The notes beneath the pieces are model-generated. The model ran no database searches, was not told the DNA's origin, and was given only the letters and a program-made list of their open reading frames with translations. DNA of 64,000 nucleotides from NCBI GenBank assembly GCA_963741525.1, contig CAVUIW010000020.1, forward strand, positions 62,001 through 126,000, given 5' to 3'. Below are positions 1 to 7,669 of this stretch, in pieces. The position numbers and the translations under genes were made by a program. Within the stretch, counting starts at the first letter, position 1. Each line of letters begins with the position of its first letter. This DNA is from JANNSX01 sp963741525. GTDB taxonomy: Bacteria > Pseudomonadota > Alphaproteobacteria > Rhizobiales > Hyphomicrobiaceae.

Positions 1-1199
1 AGGTGCTGGCGGTCGCCTCGGCGACCGGGGCGCGGACCGTGCATGTGACGCGCGGCTACGAGCCCGGTGCCCAGCGCCAATTCAGCGCACTCGGGGCGGC
101 GCTCGTCGAGCATGGCATCCGCCTCACCGAACACTCGGGGCGGCTGCTCATCGAGCCGGAGAAACTTGCCACCAAGAGCGGCACGCCATTCAAAGTCTTC
201 ACGCCGTTCTGGCGCGCGGTTCAAGAGCATGGCGTTTCCGGGCGACCCGAAACTGCCAGCAAACTTGCGCCGCCGAAGCGCTGGCCGGAGGGCGACCGCC
301 TGGAGGACTGGGGCCTGCGCCCGAGCAAGCCGGATTGGGCGAAAGGGTTCTCGCCACTTTGGCAGCCGGGCGAAGACGGTGCCTGGCAAAGCGTCGAGCG
401 TCTGATCGACGGCCCGCTCGGAAACTATGGCGAGCTGCGCAATCGCCCGGACATCGACGGCACGTCCAGGCTCTCGCCGCATCTCACCTTCGGCGAGATC
501 AGCCCCCGCCAACTCTGGCAAAGACTCACTGTCACTGCGGCGGCCGAGCCGGCCTTGCAGCCGGGCGCCGACGCCTGGCTCCGCGAGCTCGCCTGGCGCG
601 AGTTCTCCTATCACCTGATGCACCATTGGCCTTCGATGACGGAGCGGGCGCTGCGCCAGGAGTTCCGCGATTTCCCCTATCGGGCGGATGCGGCCGGCCT
701 TTCGGCCTGGCAGAAGGGTCTGACCGGCTATCCTTACATCGATGCGGGCATGCGCGAGCTGTGGACGACCGGCTGGATGCACAATCGCGTGCGCATGGCC
801 GTTGCCTCCTTCCTGGTGAAACATCAGCTTCTGTCCTGGCGAGAGGGCGAGCGCTGGTTCTGGGATACGCTGGTCGATGCCGACGCGGCCAACAATGCCG
901 CGAGCTGGCAATGGGTCGCCGGCTCGGGTGCGGATGCCGCGCCCTATTTCCGCATCTTCAACCCCATCACCCAAGGCCGTAAATTCGATCCCAACGGCGC
1001 TTACGTGCGCAAGTGGGTGCCGGAGTTGGCGAAGCTGCCGGACGCGCTCATCCACGCGCCCTTCGAGGCGACCGGGATCGAGCTGGCGGCAGCGGGCGTG
1101 CGCCTCGGGCGCACCTATCCGGCACCCATCGTCGAGCACAAGTTCGCGCGTGACCGGGCGCTGGCGGCGCTACAGTCGCTCAAGGCCGTAGTGCCTTGA
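1..1199 (+). CDS. phrB: Class I photolyase/cryptochrome, 5' end cut by window
   Basis: Flavoprotein that uses reduced FAD and blue light to reverse pyrimidine dimers in DNA. About 398 C-terminal residues are visible; the family is usually near 470-480, so most of the N-terminal antenna domain lies before the window. FAD-domain landmarks occur in the expected order: TFGEISPRQLW, WLRELAWREFSYHL, WMHNRVRM, DADAANNAASWQW and FNPITQGRKFDP, the last two being among the most conserved parts of class I enzymes. The gene ends with TGA and is followed 47 bases later by a DUF3253 gene on the same strand. It could be a cryptochrome-type sensor rather than a repair enzyme, but the intact C-terminal half favours repair. 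Confidence 0.93.
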   Translation, partial: VLAVASATGARTVHVTRGYEPGAQRQFSALGAALVEHGIRLTEHSGRLLIEPEKLATKSGTPFKVFTPFWRAVQEHGVSGRPETASKLAPPKRWPEGDRLEDWGLRPSKPDWAKGFSPLWQPGEDGAWQSVERLIDGPLGNYGELRNRPDIDGTSRLSPHLTFGEISPRQLWQRLTVTAAAEPALQPGADAWLRELAWREFSYHLMHHWPSMTERALRQEFRDFPYRADAAGLSAWQKGLTGYPYIDAGMRELWTTGWMHNRVRMAVASFLVKHQLLSWREGERWFWDTLVDADAANNAASWQWVAGSGADAAPYFRIFNPITQGRKFDPNGAYVRKWVPELAKLPDALIHAPFEATGIELAAAGVRLGRTYPAPIVEHKFARDRALAALQSLKAVVP

Positions 1200-1246
1200 C
1201 GTGACGGCCCTTGGGTTAGGCGGCGCAACGCGATAGTGAAGAGCCC

Positions 1247-1549
1247 ATGTCACGATCCACTCCGACCGACGCCGAGCTGACCTCGACACTGCTCGCATTG
1301 CTTGCCGAGCGCAGCGATGGCAAATCGATCTGCCCGTCGGAGGTGCCGAGGCGGCTCCTCGGCGAGGCCGGCCCCTGGCGCGGCCATCTGAAACGGGTCA
1401 GGGCTATCGCCCAAACCCTCGCCAAGGACGGCTTGGTCGTCATCCTCCGCCATGGCACGCCGATCGGCGATGGGCCGGTCAAGGGCGTCATCCGCCTGGC
1501 GCGCGGTCCGCGCTTCGAAAACCCGGATAGCGCTCCTAGTGCCGAGTGA
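1247..1549 (+). CDS. DUF3253 small protein
   Basis: A 100-residue soluble protein with no signal peptide. The pattern of a short N-terminal helix (LLALLAERSDGKSICPSEV), an arginine-rich middle (PWRGHLKRVRAIAQTLAKDG) and a strand-turn region (LVVILRHGTPI) matches the DUF3253 family as I remember it, which looks like a small winged helix and has no known function. In other proteobacteria it often lies near photolyase genes, as it does here, so a link to DNA repair is possible but is inference. ATG start; a purine-rich GAAGAG lies a few bases upstream. Confidence 0.75.
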   Translation: MSRSTPTDAELTSTLLALLAERSDGKSICPSEVPRRLLGEAGPWRGHLKRVRAIAQTLAKDGLVVILRHGTPIGDGPVKGVIRLARGPRFENPDSAPSAE

Positions 1550-1588
1550 GCTAGCCTCACGCCCGAAACATCAATCGAGAGAGCCCGC

Positions 1589-2741
1589 ATGTCCCGCACC
1601 AACCGGCCGCTCGCCGATGAGACCGATGTCGCCCAGGCCCAGCACTTTCTCGACCCTGAGACCGGCGCGGTCGCCCCACCCATCCATCCGACCTCGACCT
1701 TCGCCCGCCGCGAGGACTACGAGCTCATCAGCAAATACGTCTACTCGCGCTACGACAGTCCGACGATCGGGTTGGCCGAGAGCATCATCTGCAAGCTCGA
1801 GGGCGGGGCGGCGACGCTGCTCTACGGGTCGGGGCTCGCCGGTATTGCCGCCGTGTTCGAAACGGTGAAGACCGGCGAGCATGTCGTGGTGCCGCGCATC
1901 ATGTATTTCGGCGCGCTCGCCTGGCTCCGGCGGCTCGCGGAGCGCAAGGGCTTCGAGCTCGGCCAATGGGACCAGCGCGACATCGGCACACTGCGTGCGG
2001 CCGTAAGGCCCGGCAAGACCAAGCTCGTCTGGGTCGAGAGCCCGGCCAATCCGACGTTCGAGGTCGTCGACCTCGCCGAGGCGGCGCGCATCGCCCACGA
2101 TGCGGGCGCGGTGCTCGGTGTCGACGGTACGAATGCGCCGCCCTGCACGACGAAGGCGCTGCAATTCGGCGCCGACATCATCTTTCATTCGACGACGAAA
2201 TTCCTCAACGGCCATTCCGATATGACGGGCGGGGCCGTGACGGTCGCCGAAAAGGGCGCGCACTACGACGACATGGTGTTCACGCGCGAACGCGGCGGCG
2301 CGGTGCTCGGCGCCTTCGAGGCCTGGCTGCTGGTCCGTGGCATGCGCACGCTGTTCGTGCGCTTCGAGCGGCAGTCGGAGAATGCGCTTGGCGATCGCCC
2401 GCCATTTCGAGGGCCATCCGAAGCTCGAACGCGTGATCTATCCGGGCCTGCCGAGCCATCCCGATCACGCGGTGGCGGTGAAGCAGATGTCGAACGGCTT
2501 CGGCGGCATGATGTCGGTTCTCGTCAAGGGCGGAGCGGCCGAGGCCAAGCGTGTCGCCGGAGCTTGTAAGATTTTCTATCCCGCGACCTCGCTCGGCGGC
2601 GTCGAAAGCCTCATCGAGCATCGCAAATCCGTGGAAGCTCCCGAGAGCCCCGTGCCGGACAACCTCATCCGCATTTCAGTGGGTATCGAGAAGGCGAGCG
2701 ACCTCATCGCCGATCTCGAGCAGGCGCTGGAGAGTATCTGA
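1589..2741 (+). CDS. Cystathionine gamma/beta-lyase family PLP enzyme, frameshifted
   Basis: Member of the Cys/Met-metabolism PLP family, resembling cystathionine beta-lyase (cystathionine to homocysteine, pyruvate and ammonia). Seen: Tyr-Arg substrate and phosphate motif SRYDSPT, YGSGLAGI, the aspartate facing the PLP nitrogen in GVDGT (residue 179), and the Schiff-base lysine in HSTTKFLNGHS (Lys204). The frame breaks at about 2389-2391: the first frame runs to RQSENAL and the rest (AIARHFEGHPKLERV to the stop at 2741) continues one base out of phase, so one surplus G in a GG would explain it. Restored length is about 384 residues, normal for the family. ATG follows GAGAG. Methionine gamma-lyase is an alternative function. 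Confidence 0.85.
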
Positions 2742-3672
2742 CTATCCCACCGTCTCGTTGATGATCCGGTCGAGGCGAAAGACCTTGGCGAGATCGCGCC
2801 GCGCTTTCCGGCCGGCCTCGAGATCGAAACAATTGATCACCGCCAGCCGGAACCCGCCCGGCGGGTTCGAGTGCCAGTCGTTCGCTTGCGTCCTCGTGGA
2901 AGGTGATTTGCAGGCTCGAGATGCCGGGTCGGGCGCGGATCTCCTCCTGCACGGCGGCCGGGGGATGCCGATAGCGGCCGCTCATCGGCCCAAACAGCGC
3001 CACCGAGTAGCCGTCGTGCCGATCAGTGTCGGCAAAGTGCCAGCGTTTCTTCGCGTAGAGGCCCACCAGTGCCTCGACCCAGGGCCGTCCGCCATAGATG
3101 TCCGGCCACTGATCGGCGAAGCGCAGATGCAGCTCGATGATGCGCGCGCCGATGGTCTCGAAGTTGAGCATGCCTGAATAATCGGGAAGGTTCCTGGTGA
3201 TCCAGGGACCGACATAGCTCTCGACCTCGGAATTGGCGCTGCCAAAAATCGTCCAGTAGTCGAACATGCCCTCGCCCGCCGGAATGCCCATGGCATGGCG
3301 CCACCACATCGGCCGGCCGTTCTCGACCGCGACATCGCTCGAAACATGCGGGCCTTCGAGCAGCTCCATCCACATGTGGCCGGGCCGGCAATAGCGGTCA
3401 TAGTCCGCCTCGCTCCGGAGCACGGCGCTATCGGCGCCCATGCCGTGCAGGTTCATGATCGGCTTGGAGAACATCGGATAGCGTGTCGGCGGCACGCCAT
3501 AGGGGCCGCAGGGAATGCCCTGGCTCAGCACGACATCGAGCTTGTTGTAGACCCAGCGATGCTTCGGGTTCCAGGCCCAGGCTTCCGGATCGGAGGCGGC
3601 GATGTCGACGTCCGGCGGGCACGGCACGCCGTCGAAGTATTGCAGACTCCAGTCGCTGTCGTGGATGGGCAT
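2742..3672 (-). CDS. Conserved hypothetical protein, frameshifted near its C-terminus
   Basis: Soluble protein of about 310 residues with no signal peptide or family I can name. It is rich in Trp, Tyr, Pro and Gly (WSLQYFDGVPCPP, WAWNPKHRWVYNKLD, MNLHGMGADSAV), and HMWMELLEGPHVSSD together with ETIGARIIELHLRFADQWPD recalls ATP-grasp-like folds, without a clear motif. The main frame is good to TFHEDASE near 2885. The sensible continuation (WHSNPPGGFRLAVINCFD, then RLDRIINETVG and a stop at 2742) is one base out of phase, so a single surplus base near 2882-2890 restores it. It converges with the PLP lyase, the two stops being adjacent. ATG at 3672 was chosen over an upstream alternative at 3708. 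Confidence 0.6.
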
Positions 3673-3759
3673 CGGGGATTGCCGGTTGATCGCGCTGCGG
3701 GCCCTCACTATAGACGAGACGCCGGGCCGAGGTCAGGCCTGCTCAACGAGGAGTGATCA

Positions 3760-4200
3760 ATGCGCCGCTTCGCCCTGCTCGCCTGTCTGTCGCTGATGGC
3801 GCTTGCCGCGCCGGCCGCCGCCGAGCCCATGGCCTTCGCCGCCGTGCAAGCGCCCGAGCAGGGCTATTACACGTGTCATGCTGCAACCGCGGAAGCCGCC
3901 GCAACCTGTGCCATGAAGCAATGCACGGATGCCAAGAGCGCGGAGTGCGCCGTGATGGCGGCGTGCGCCTCGGGCTGGGCGGGGGCCATGGGCGTGATGC
4001 TCGAGGAGGTGCATTTCACCGATACCGTTTGCGGCGCGCCGTCCAAGCAAGCCGCCATCCAGGCGCTGACCGCTTTCTGCCGGGGCCGGCTGCCTTACGT
4101 CCGGGAGTGCTTCATCTCCGAGGTCTGGTCGCCCGAAGGCAAGGCCGAGAAAGTCGAGAAGACGATCACGAAAGAGCAGTTGACGAAGAAGAAGTCGTAA
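3760..4200 (+). CDS. Secreted cysteine-rich protein, DUF4189-like
   Basis: A 146-residue exported protein. A clear Sec signal peptide (MRRFALLACLSLMALAAPAA, cleavage after AEP or AAA near residue 22) precedes a compact domain with eight cysteines. The alternation of Ala-rich helices with paired Cys (AATCAMKQC, AECAVMAAC, TAFC, VREC) resembles DUF4189 domains, which are periplasmic and of unknown function. The tail is lysine-rich (KAEKVEKTITKEQLTKKKS). A good Shine-Dalgarno GAGGAG lies 9 bases before the ATG. It probably stands alone: the next gene is 45 bases on and unrelated. Confidence 0.7.
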   Translation: MRRFALLACLSLMALAAPAAAEPMAFAAVQAPEQGYYTCHAATAEAAATCAMKQCTDAKSAECAVMAACASGWAGAMGVMLEEVHFTDTVCGAPSKQAAIQALTAFCRGRLPYVRECFISEVWSPEGKAEKVEKTITKEQLTKKKS

Positions 4201-4245
4201 CGCCAAACCCACCACAAAAAATGATCCACGCATCTGGAGACACTG

Positions 4246-4656
4246 ATGACCGCCAGCACCACCCTCGCCCTCATCCGCCGCTACTACGACGCCTTCAACA
4301 AAGGCGATCTCGACGTCATGCTCGCCTGCCTGTCGCCCGGCTTCGTGCACGACGTCAACCAGGGTGGGCGGCGCAAGGGCAAGGCCAAGTTCAAGAGCTT
4401 CTGCGAGCACATGAGCAAGACCTACAAGGAGGAGCTCACGGACATCGTCATCATGGCGGCGAAGGACGGATCGCGCGGCGCCGCCGAGTTCATCGTGCAC
4501 GGCAAGTACATCGCGACCGACGAGGGCCTGCCGCCGGCCAAGGGGCAGAAATACAAGCTACCGGGCGCCACTCTCTTCGCCATCGAGGACGGGCTCATTG
4601 CGCGTGTGACCACCCACTACAATCTCAATGATTGGATCCGCCAGGTGGCCGGGTGA
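4246..4656 (+). CDS. SnoaL-like / ketosteroid-isomerase-related protein
   Basis: A 136-residue NTF2-fold protein. The opening TLALIRRYYDAFNKGDLDVMLACLS is the standard SnoaL-like N-terminal helix pair, followed by GFVHDVNQGGRRKGKAKF and the conserved end (ATLFAIEDGLIARVTTHYN, then LNDWIRQV). It matches the NCBI family named ketosteroid isomerase-related protein. A catalytic role cannot be assigned; many members bind small hydrophobic ligands. Its TGA is part of a GTGA overlap with the start of the next gene, so the two are probably translationally coupled. Confidence 0.85.
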   Translation: MTASTTLALIRRYYDAFNKGDLDVMLACLSPGFVHDVNQGGRRKGKAKFKSFCEHMSKTYKEELTDIVIMAAKDGSRGAAEFIVHGKYIATDEGLPPAKGQKYKLPGATLFAIEDGLIARVTTHYNLNDWIRQVAG

Positions 4657-5252
4657 CGGCAGGGCCGCTTCACGTCGCGCCGGTGACGGGCGGGGCGCTG
4701 CGCGATCTGCTGCCGGCGCTTGCCAATCTGCGCATCGAAGTCTTCCGCGACTTTCCCTATCTTTACGACGGCACGCTCGACTACGAGCAGCGCTACATCG
4801 CCGGGTTCGCGGAAGCGGCCGATACGGTCGTTGTTGTTGCCCGCGATGGCGACGAGATCGCCGGCATGGCGACTGCCTCACCCATGCGCGGTCATGCGGA
4901 TGCCTTCGCCGAGCCGTTCCGCGCGCGCGGCTACGACATCGACAAACTTTTCTATTGCGGCGAGTCCGTGCTCCGCCACGCCTATCGCGGCCGTGGCATT
5001 GGCCACGCCTTCTTCGACCATCGCGAGGCGCATGGGCGGGCGCTCGGCAGCTTCACGCATGTGACCTTCTGCGGCGTCGTCCGCCCGGCGGAACACCCGC
5101 TCCGCCCTCGCGAATACCGGCCGCTCGATAGTTTCTGGAAGAAGCGTGGTTATATGCTTCTGGAAGGTGTGCGCGCCCGGTTCTCCTGGAAGGACATCGA
5201 CAAGCCCGCAGCGGACGAAAAAGAGATGCAATTCTGGATCAAGAGTCTCTGA
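4653..5252 (+). CDS. GNAT family N-acetyltransferase
   Basis: A 199-residue acetyltransferase that would transfer acetyl from acetyl-CoA to an unidentified amine. The acetyl-CoA-binding motif A is visible as ESVLRHAYRGRGIGHAFFDHR (R-G-x-G), preceded by a beta strand VVVVARDGDEIAGMATA. I chose the GTG at 4653 because it overlaps the previous stop (GTGA), typical of coupling; a TTG at 4632 would overlap the upstream gene by 25 bases. The charged C-terminus (SWKDIDKPAADEKEMQFW) is atypical but in frame. Substrate unknown. Confidence 0.85.
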   Translation: MTAGPLHVAPVTGGALRDLLPALANLRIEVFRDFPYLYDGTLDYEQRYIAGFAEAADTVVVVARDGDEIAGMATASPMRGHADAFAEPFRARGYDIDKLFYCGESVLRHAYRGRGIGHAFFDHREAHGRALGSFTHVTFCGVVRPAEHPLRPREYRPLDSFWKKRGYMLLEGVRARFSWKDIDKPAADEKEMQFWIKSL

Positions 5253-5273
5253 CTTACTGTTCAGGAGGTCAAC

Positions 5274-5801
5274 ATGCTGAGACGCATTCTTTTCGGCCTG
5301 GTCGCGCTTGTCGCCATCCTCGCGGGCGGCGCCTATCTGCTGCCCGAGACGGTCACCATCTCGCGCTCGATCGAGACCACGGCGCCGCCGTCGAAGGTCT
5401 ATGCCATCGTCTCCTCCTTTAAGCGCGGCAACGAGTGGTCGCCTTGGGCAGCGAAGGACCCGAACATGAAACAGGAGTTTTCGGGCTCCGAGCAGGGCGT
5501 CGGCGCCAAATTCGCCTGGAAGAGCGACAATGCGGAGGTCGGCTCGGGCAGCCAGGAGATCGTCGTCGCCGACCCAGACAAGCGCGTCGAGACCAACCTC
5601 GAGATGGACGGCATGGGACGGATGAAGAGCACCTTCGTGCTGGAACCCTTGGGTACTGGCACGAAGATCATCTGGAACTTCGTCTCAGCGCCCGCCACCG
5701 ACCCGGTGGGCCGCTGGTTCGGCCTGTTTCTCGACGGCATGGTTGGGCCGGATTTCGAGAAGGGACTGGCAAACCTCAAGGCGCTGGCGGAGAAGGCCTA
5801 A
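5274..5801 (+). CDS. SRPBCC (START-like) protein with N-terminal membrane anchor
   Basis: A 175-residue protein beginning with a hydrophobic segment (LFGLVALVAILAGGAYLL) that acts as an anchor or signal, followed by a polyketide-cyclase/dehydrase type SRPBCC ligand-binding domain: VTISRSIETTAPPSKVYAIV, then FKRGNEWSPWAAKDPNMK, and the late GTKIIWNFVS strand. The domain forms a hydrophobic cavity; the ligand is unknown. A GGAGG Shine-Dalgarno lies 6 bases upstream of the ATG. It is convergent with the dehydratase-like gene, with only 6 bases between the ends. Confidence 0.85.
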   Translation: MLRRILFGLVALVAILAGGAYLLPETVTISRSIETTAPPSKVYAIVSSFKRGNEWSPWAAKDPNMKQEFSGSEQGVGAKFAWKSDNAEVGSGSQEIVVADPDKRVETNLEMDGMGRMKSTFVLEPLGTGTKIIWNFVSAPATDPVGRWFGLFLDGMVGPDFEKGLANLKALAEKA

Positions 5802-5807
5802 CGCTTC

Positions 5808-6773
5808 TCACCCAATCCCGAGCCACGCCTTTTTCTGCTCCGCCGTCAGATTGCCGCCGCAGTTCGGGATGACGACGGGGCGGCCCGGCGCGATCGATGG
5901 ATCCCGGAGGACGACAGCCAGCGCCGCGCCGGTCGTCCCCTCGGCGACAAGCCCCGTCGTCTCATAGAGAAGGCGCATTGCGGCGAGGATCTCGTCGTCC
6001 GGCGCGAGCACGACGCGGTTGACCACGCGGCGCATGGTCTCGAGCGAGGATGCCACCGGCTGGCGGACGGCGATGCCGTCGGCCACCGTATTGCAAGTCT
6101 CGGTCTCGATGACGCGGCCGGCATCGAAGGAGAGTTTGCAGGCGGGTGCGCCTTCGGCGCAGACGCCCACGACCTCGACGCCCGGCCGCGCGTGCTTCAG
6201 CCAGGTGGCGATGCCATTGATGAGCGCCGCGCCGCCAACCGGCACGACGGCCGCGCCGAAATCGAGACCCGCCTCCGTCAGCTCGCGCGCAATCGTTCCA
6301 GCGCCTTCGGCAACTTCCGGAAACGCGGCGTCTTCGACATATGCAAGACCGCTCTCGGCGGCGAACCGCTTCGCCGCGTCGTTGGCAGCATCGAAATCGG
6401 CGCCCGCGAGCCGCACATCGGCGCCGAGCGCACGCATGCGGTCGAGTTTGATCGGGCTCGCCGTCGTTGCGGCAAAGACGATCACTGTCGCATCCACACG
6501 CCGCGCGCCCCAGGCGAGGCCCTGGCCGAAATTTCCAGCGGACGCGCAGACGAAGCGCGAGCCCGCCTTCGCATAGGTCTGGCTGAAATTGTCGGCGCCA
6601 CGGCCCTTGAAGGAGCCGATCGGATTGGCGCTCTCGTCCTTGATGAGCACCGGCCGGCCGGCGCGTTTGTCGAGCGCAGGCGACGTCACGACCGGCGTGT
6701 CGAGGAACACGGGATCGATGACTTTCGTAGCTTCGGCAATCCGCTCGGGCGAGATGGGGCGGGGCGTGGTCAT
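5808..6773 (-). CDS. Threonine/serine dehydratase-like PLP enzyme
   Basis: Fold type II PLP enzyme of 321 residues, the short form without a regulatory ACT domain. Seen: Schiff-base lysine in SFKGRGADNF (Lys56), phosphate-cradle/substrate loop SAGNFGQG, glycine-rich PLP-phosphate loop PVGGAALI and the late PNCGGNL. Family members deaminate threonine or serine, or cleave related beta-hydroxy or diamino acids. It follows caiD by 2 bases in a minus-strand operon (acyl-CoA synthetase, caiD, this gene), which is not the isoleucine-pathway context, so the real substrate may be a hydroxylated amine met in quaternary-amine breakdown. That link is inference. Confidence 0.85.
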   Translation of the reverse strand: MTTPRPISPERIAEATKVIDPVFLDTPVVTSPALDKRAGRPVLIKDESANPIGSFKGRGADNFSQTYAKAGSRFVCASAGNFGQGLAWGARRVDATVIVFAATTASPIKLDRMRALGADVRLAGADFDAANDAAKRFAAESGLAYVEDAAFPEVAEGAGTIARELTEAGLDFGAAVVPVGGAALINGIATWLKHARPGVEVVGVCAEGAPACKLSFDAGRVIETETCNTVADGIAVRQPVASSLETMRRVVNRVVLAPDDEILAAMRLLYETTGLVAEGTTGAALAVVLRDPSIAPGRPVVIPNCGGNLTAEQKKAWLGIG

Positions 6774-6775
6774 GT

Positions 6776-7561
6776 TCAGCGGCCTTTCCAGACGGGCGGG
6801 CGTTTCTCGGCAAAGGCGCGCGGGCCTTCCTTTTGGTCTTCGCTGCCGTAGAGGACCTCGACGGTCTTGAGCTTGCGGCGATTGACGAGAGCCATGATGT
6901 CCTGGAACGAGCGATCCTCGGCCTCGCGCACGACTTCCTTGATGGCGGCGAAGACGAGTGGGGGACCATCGGCCAGCAGCTGGGCGATCTCCCGTGCGCG
7001 GTCCATGAGTTTGGCCGCCGGCACGACCTCGTTGACGAGGCCGAAGTGCTTGGCCTCACCCACCTCCATCCAGCGGCCGGTCAGCAGCAGGTCCATGGCG
7101 ATGTGATAGGGAATGCGCTTCGGCAGCTTGATCGACGCGGCGTCGGCGAGCGTGCCCGCGCGGATTTCCGGAAGCGCGAAGCGTGCGCTGTCGGCGGCAA
7201 TGATGATATCGGAGGCAAGCGCCAGCTCGAGGCCGCCGCCAACGGCAATTCCATTGATGGCCGCGATAACCGGCTTGTTGAGGTCGAGCAGCTCCTGCAA
7301 GCCGCCGAAGCCGCCGACGCCGTAGTAGACATCCGGCGCCTCGCCGGTCTCGGTGGCGCTCTTCAAGTCCCAGCCGGCGCTAAAGAATTTTTCTCCGCCG
7401 CCGGTGATGATGGCGACCCGCATCTCGGGATCGTCGCGGAAGCTCTTGAAGGCTTCGCTCATCGCGAGACTCGTATTGGTGTCGATGGCGTTGGCCTTAG
7501 GCCGGTCGAGGGTCAACTCGAAGATGCGGCCGTTGCGGCAGACTTTCACGGCATCGGACAT
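6776..7561 (-). CDS. caiD: Crotonobetainyl-CoA hydratase-like protein (CaiD)
   Basis: Enoyl-CoA hydratase of 261 residues, the same length as E. coli CaiD, which hydrates crotonobetainyl-CoA to L-carnitinyl-CoA. Very CaiD-like stretches: ITLDRPKANAID-type opening, GEKFFSAGWDLK, DKPVIAA-type oxyanion region, and the terminal FAEKRPPVWKGR. Two glutamates expected to be catalytic in this family fall at residues 112 (GGGLELAL) and 132 (LPEIRAG). The region PEIRAGTLADAASIKLPKRI differs from E. coli CaiD, so another enoyl-CoA may be the substrate. GGGGGG precedes the ATG as ribosome-binding site. It sits downstream of an acyl-CoA synthetase, and a carnitine-oxidation module lies 6 kb away. Confidence 0.82.
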   Translation of the reverse strand: MSDAVKVCRNGRIFELTLDRPKANAIDTNTSLAMSEAFKSFRDDPEMRVAIITGGGEKFFSAGWDLKSATETGEAPDVYYGVGGFGGLQELLDLNKPVIAAINGIAVGGGLELALASDIIIAADSARFALPEIRAGTLADAASIKLPKRIPYHIAMDLLLTGRWMEVGEAKHFGLVNEVVPAAKLMDRAREIAQLLADGPPLVFAAIKEVVREAEDRSFQDIMALVNRRKLKTVEVLYGSEDQKEGPRAFAEKRPPVWKGR

Positions 7562-7575
7562 GGGGGGATTCCTGT

Positions 7576-7669
7576 GAGGGAGTGAGTAGTGAGTAGTGAG
7601 TGGAAGTTGGCGATGGCAATGCCATCAAGTCAAGGCGTCTGCACTTTGCACTCAATTCACTCTTTGCAC
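7576..7669. repeat. Heptamer-based inverted repeat (hairpin), weak copy
   Basis: The space between caiD and the acyl-CoA synthetase holds GTGAGTA heptamers in tandem (7576-7603) and, after a short loop, a degraded CACTCA-type counterpart (from 7648, running into the 3' end of the synthetase gene). It follows the same plan as the clearer copies at 15622-15712 and 37098-37178, and likewise lies inside an operon. Confidence 0.5.
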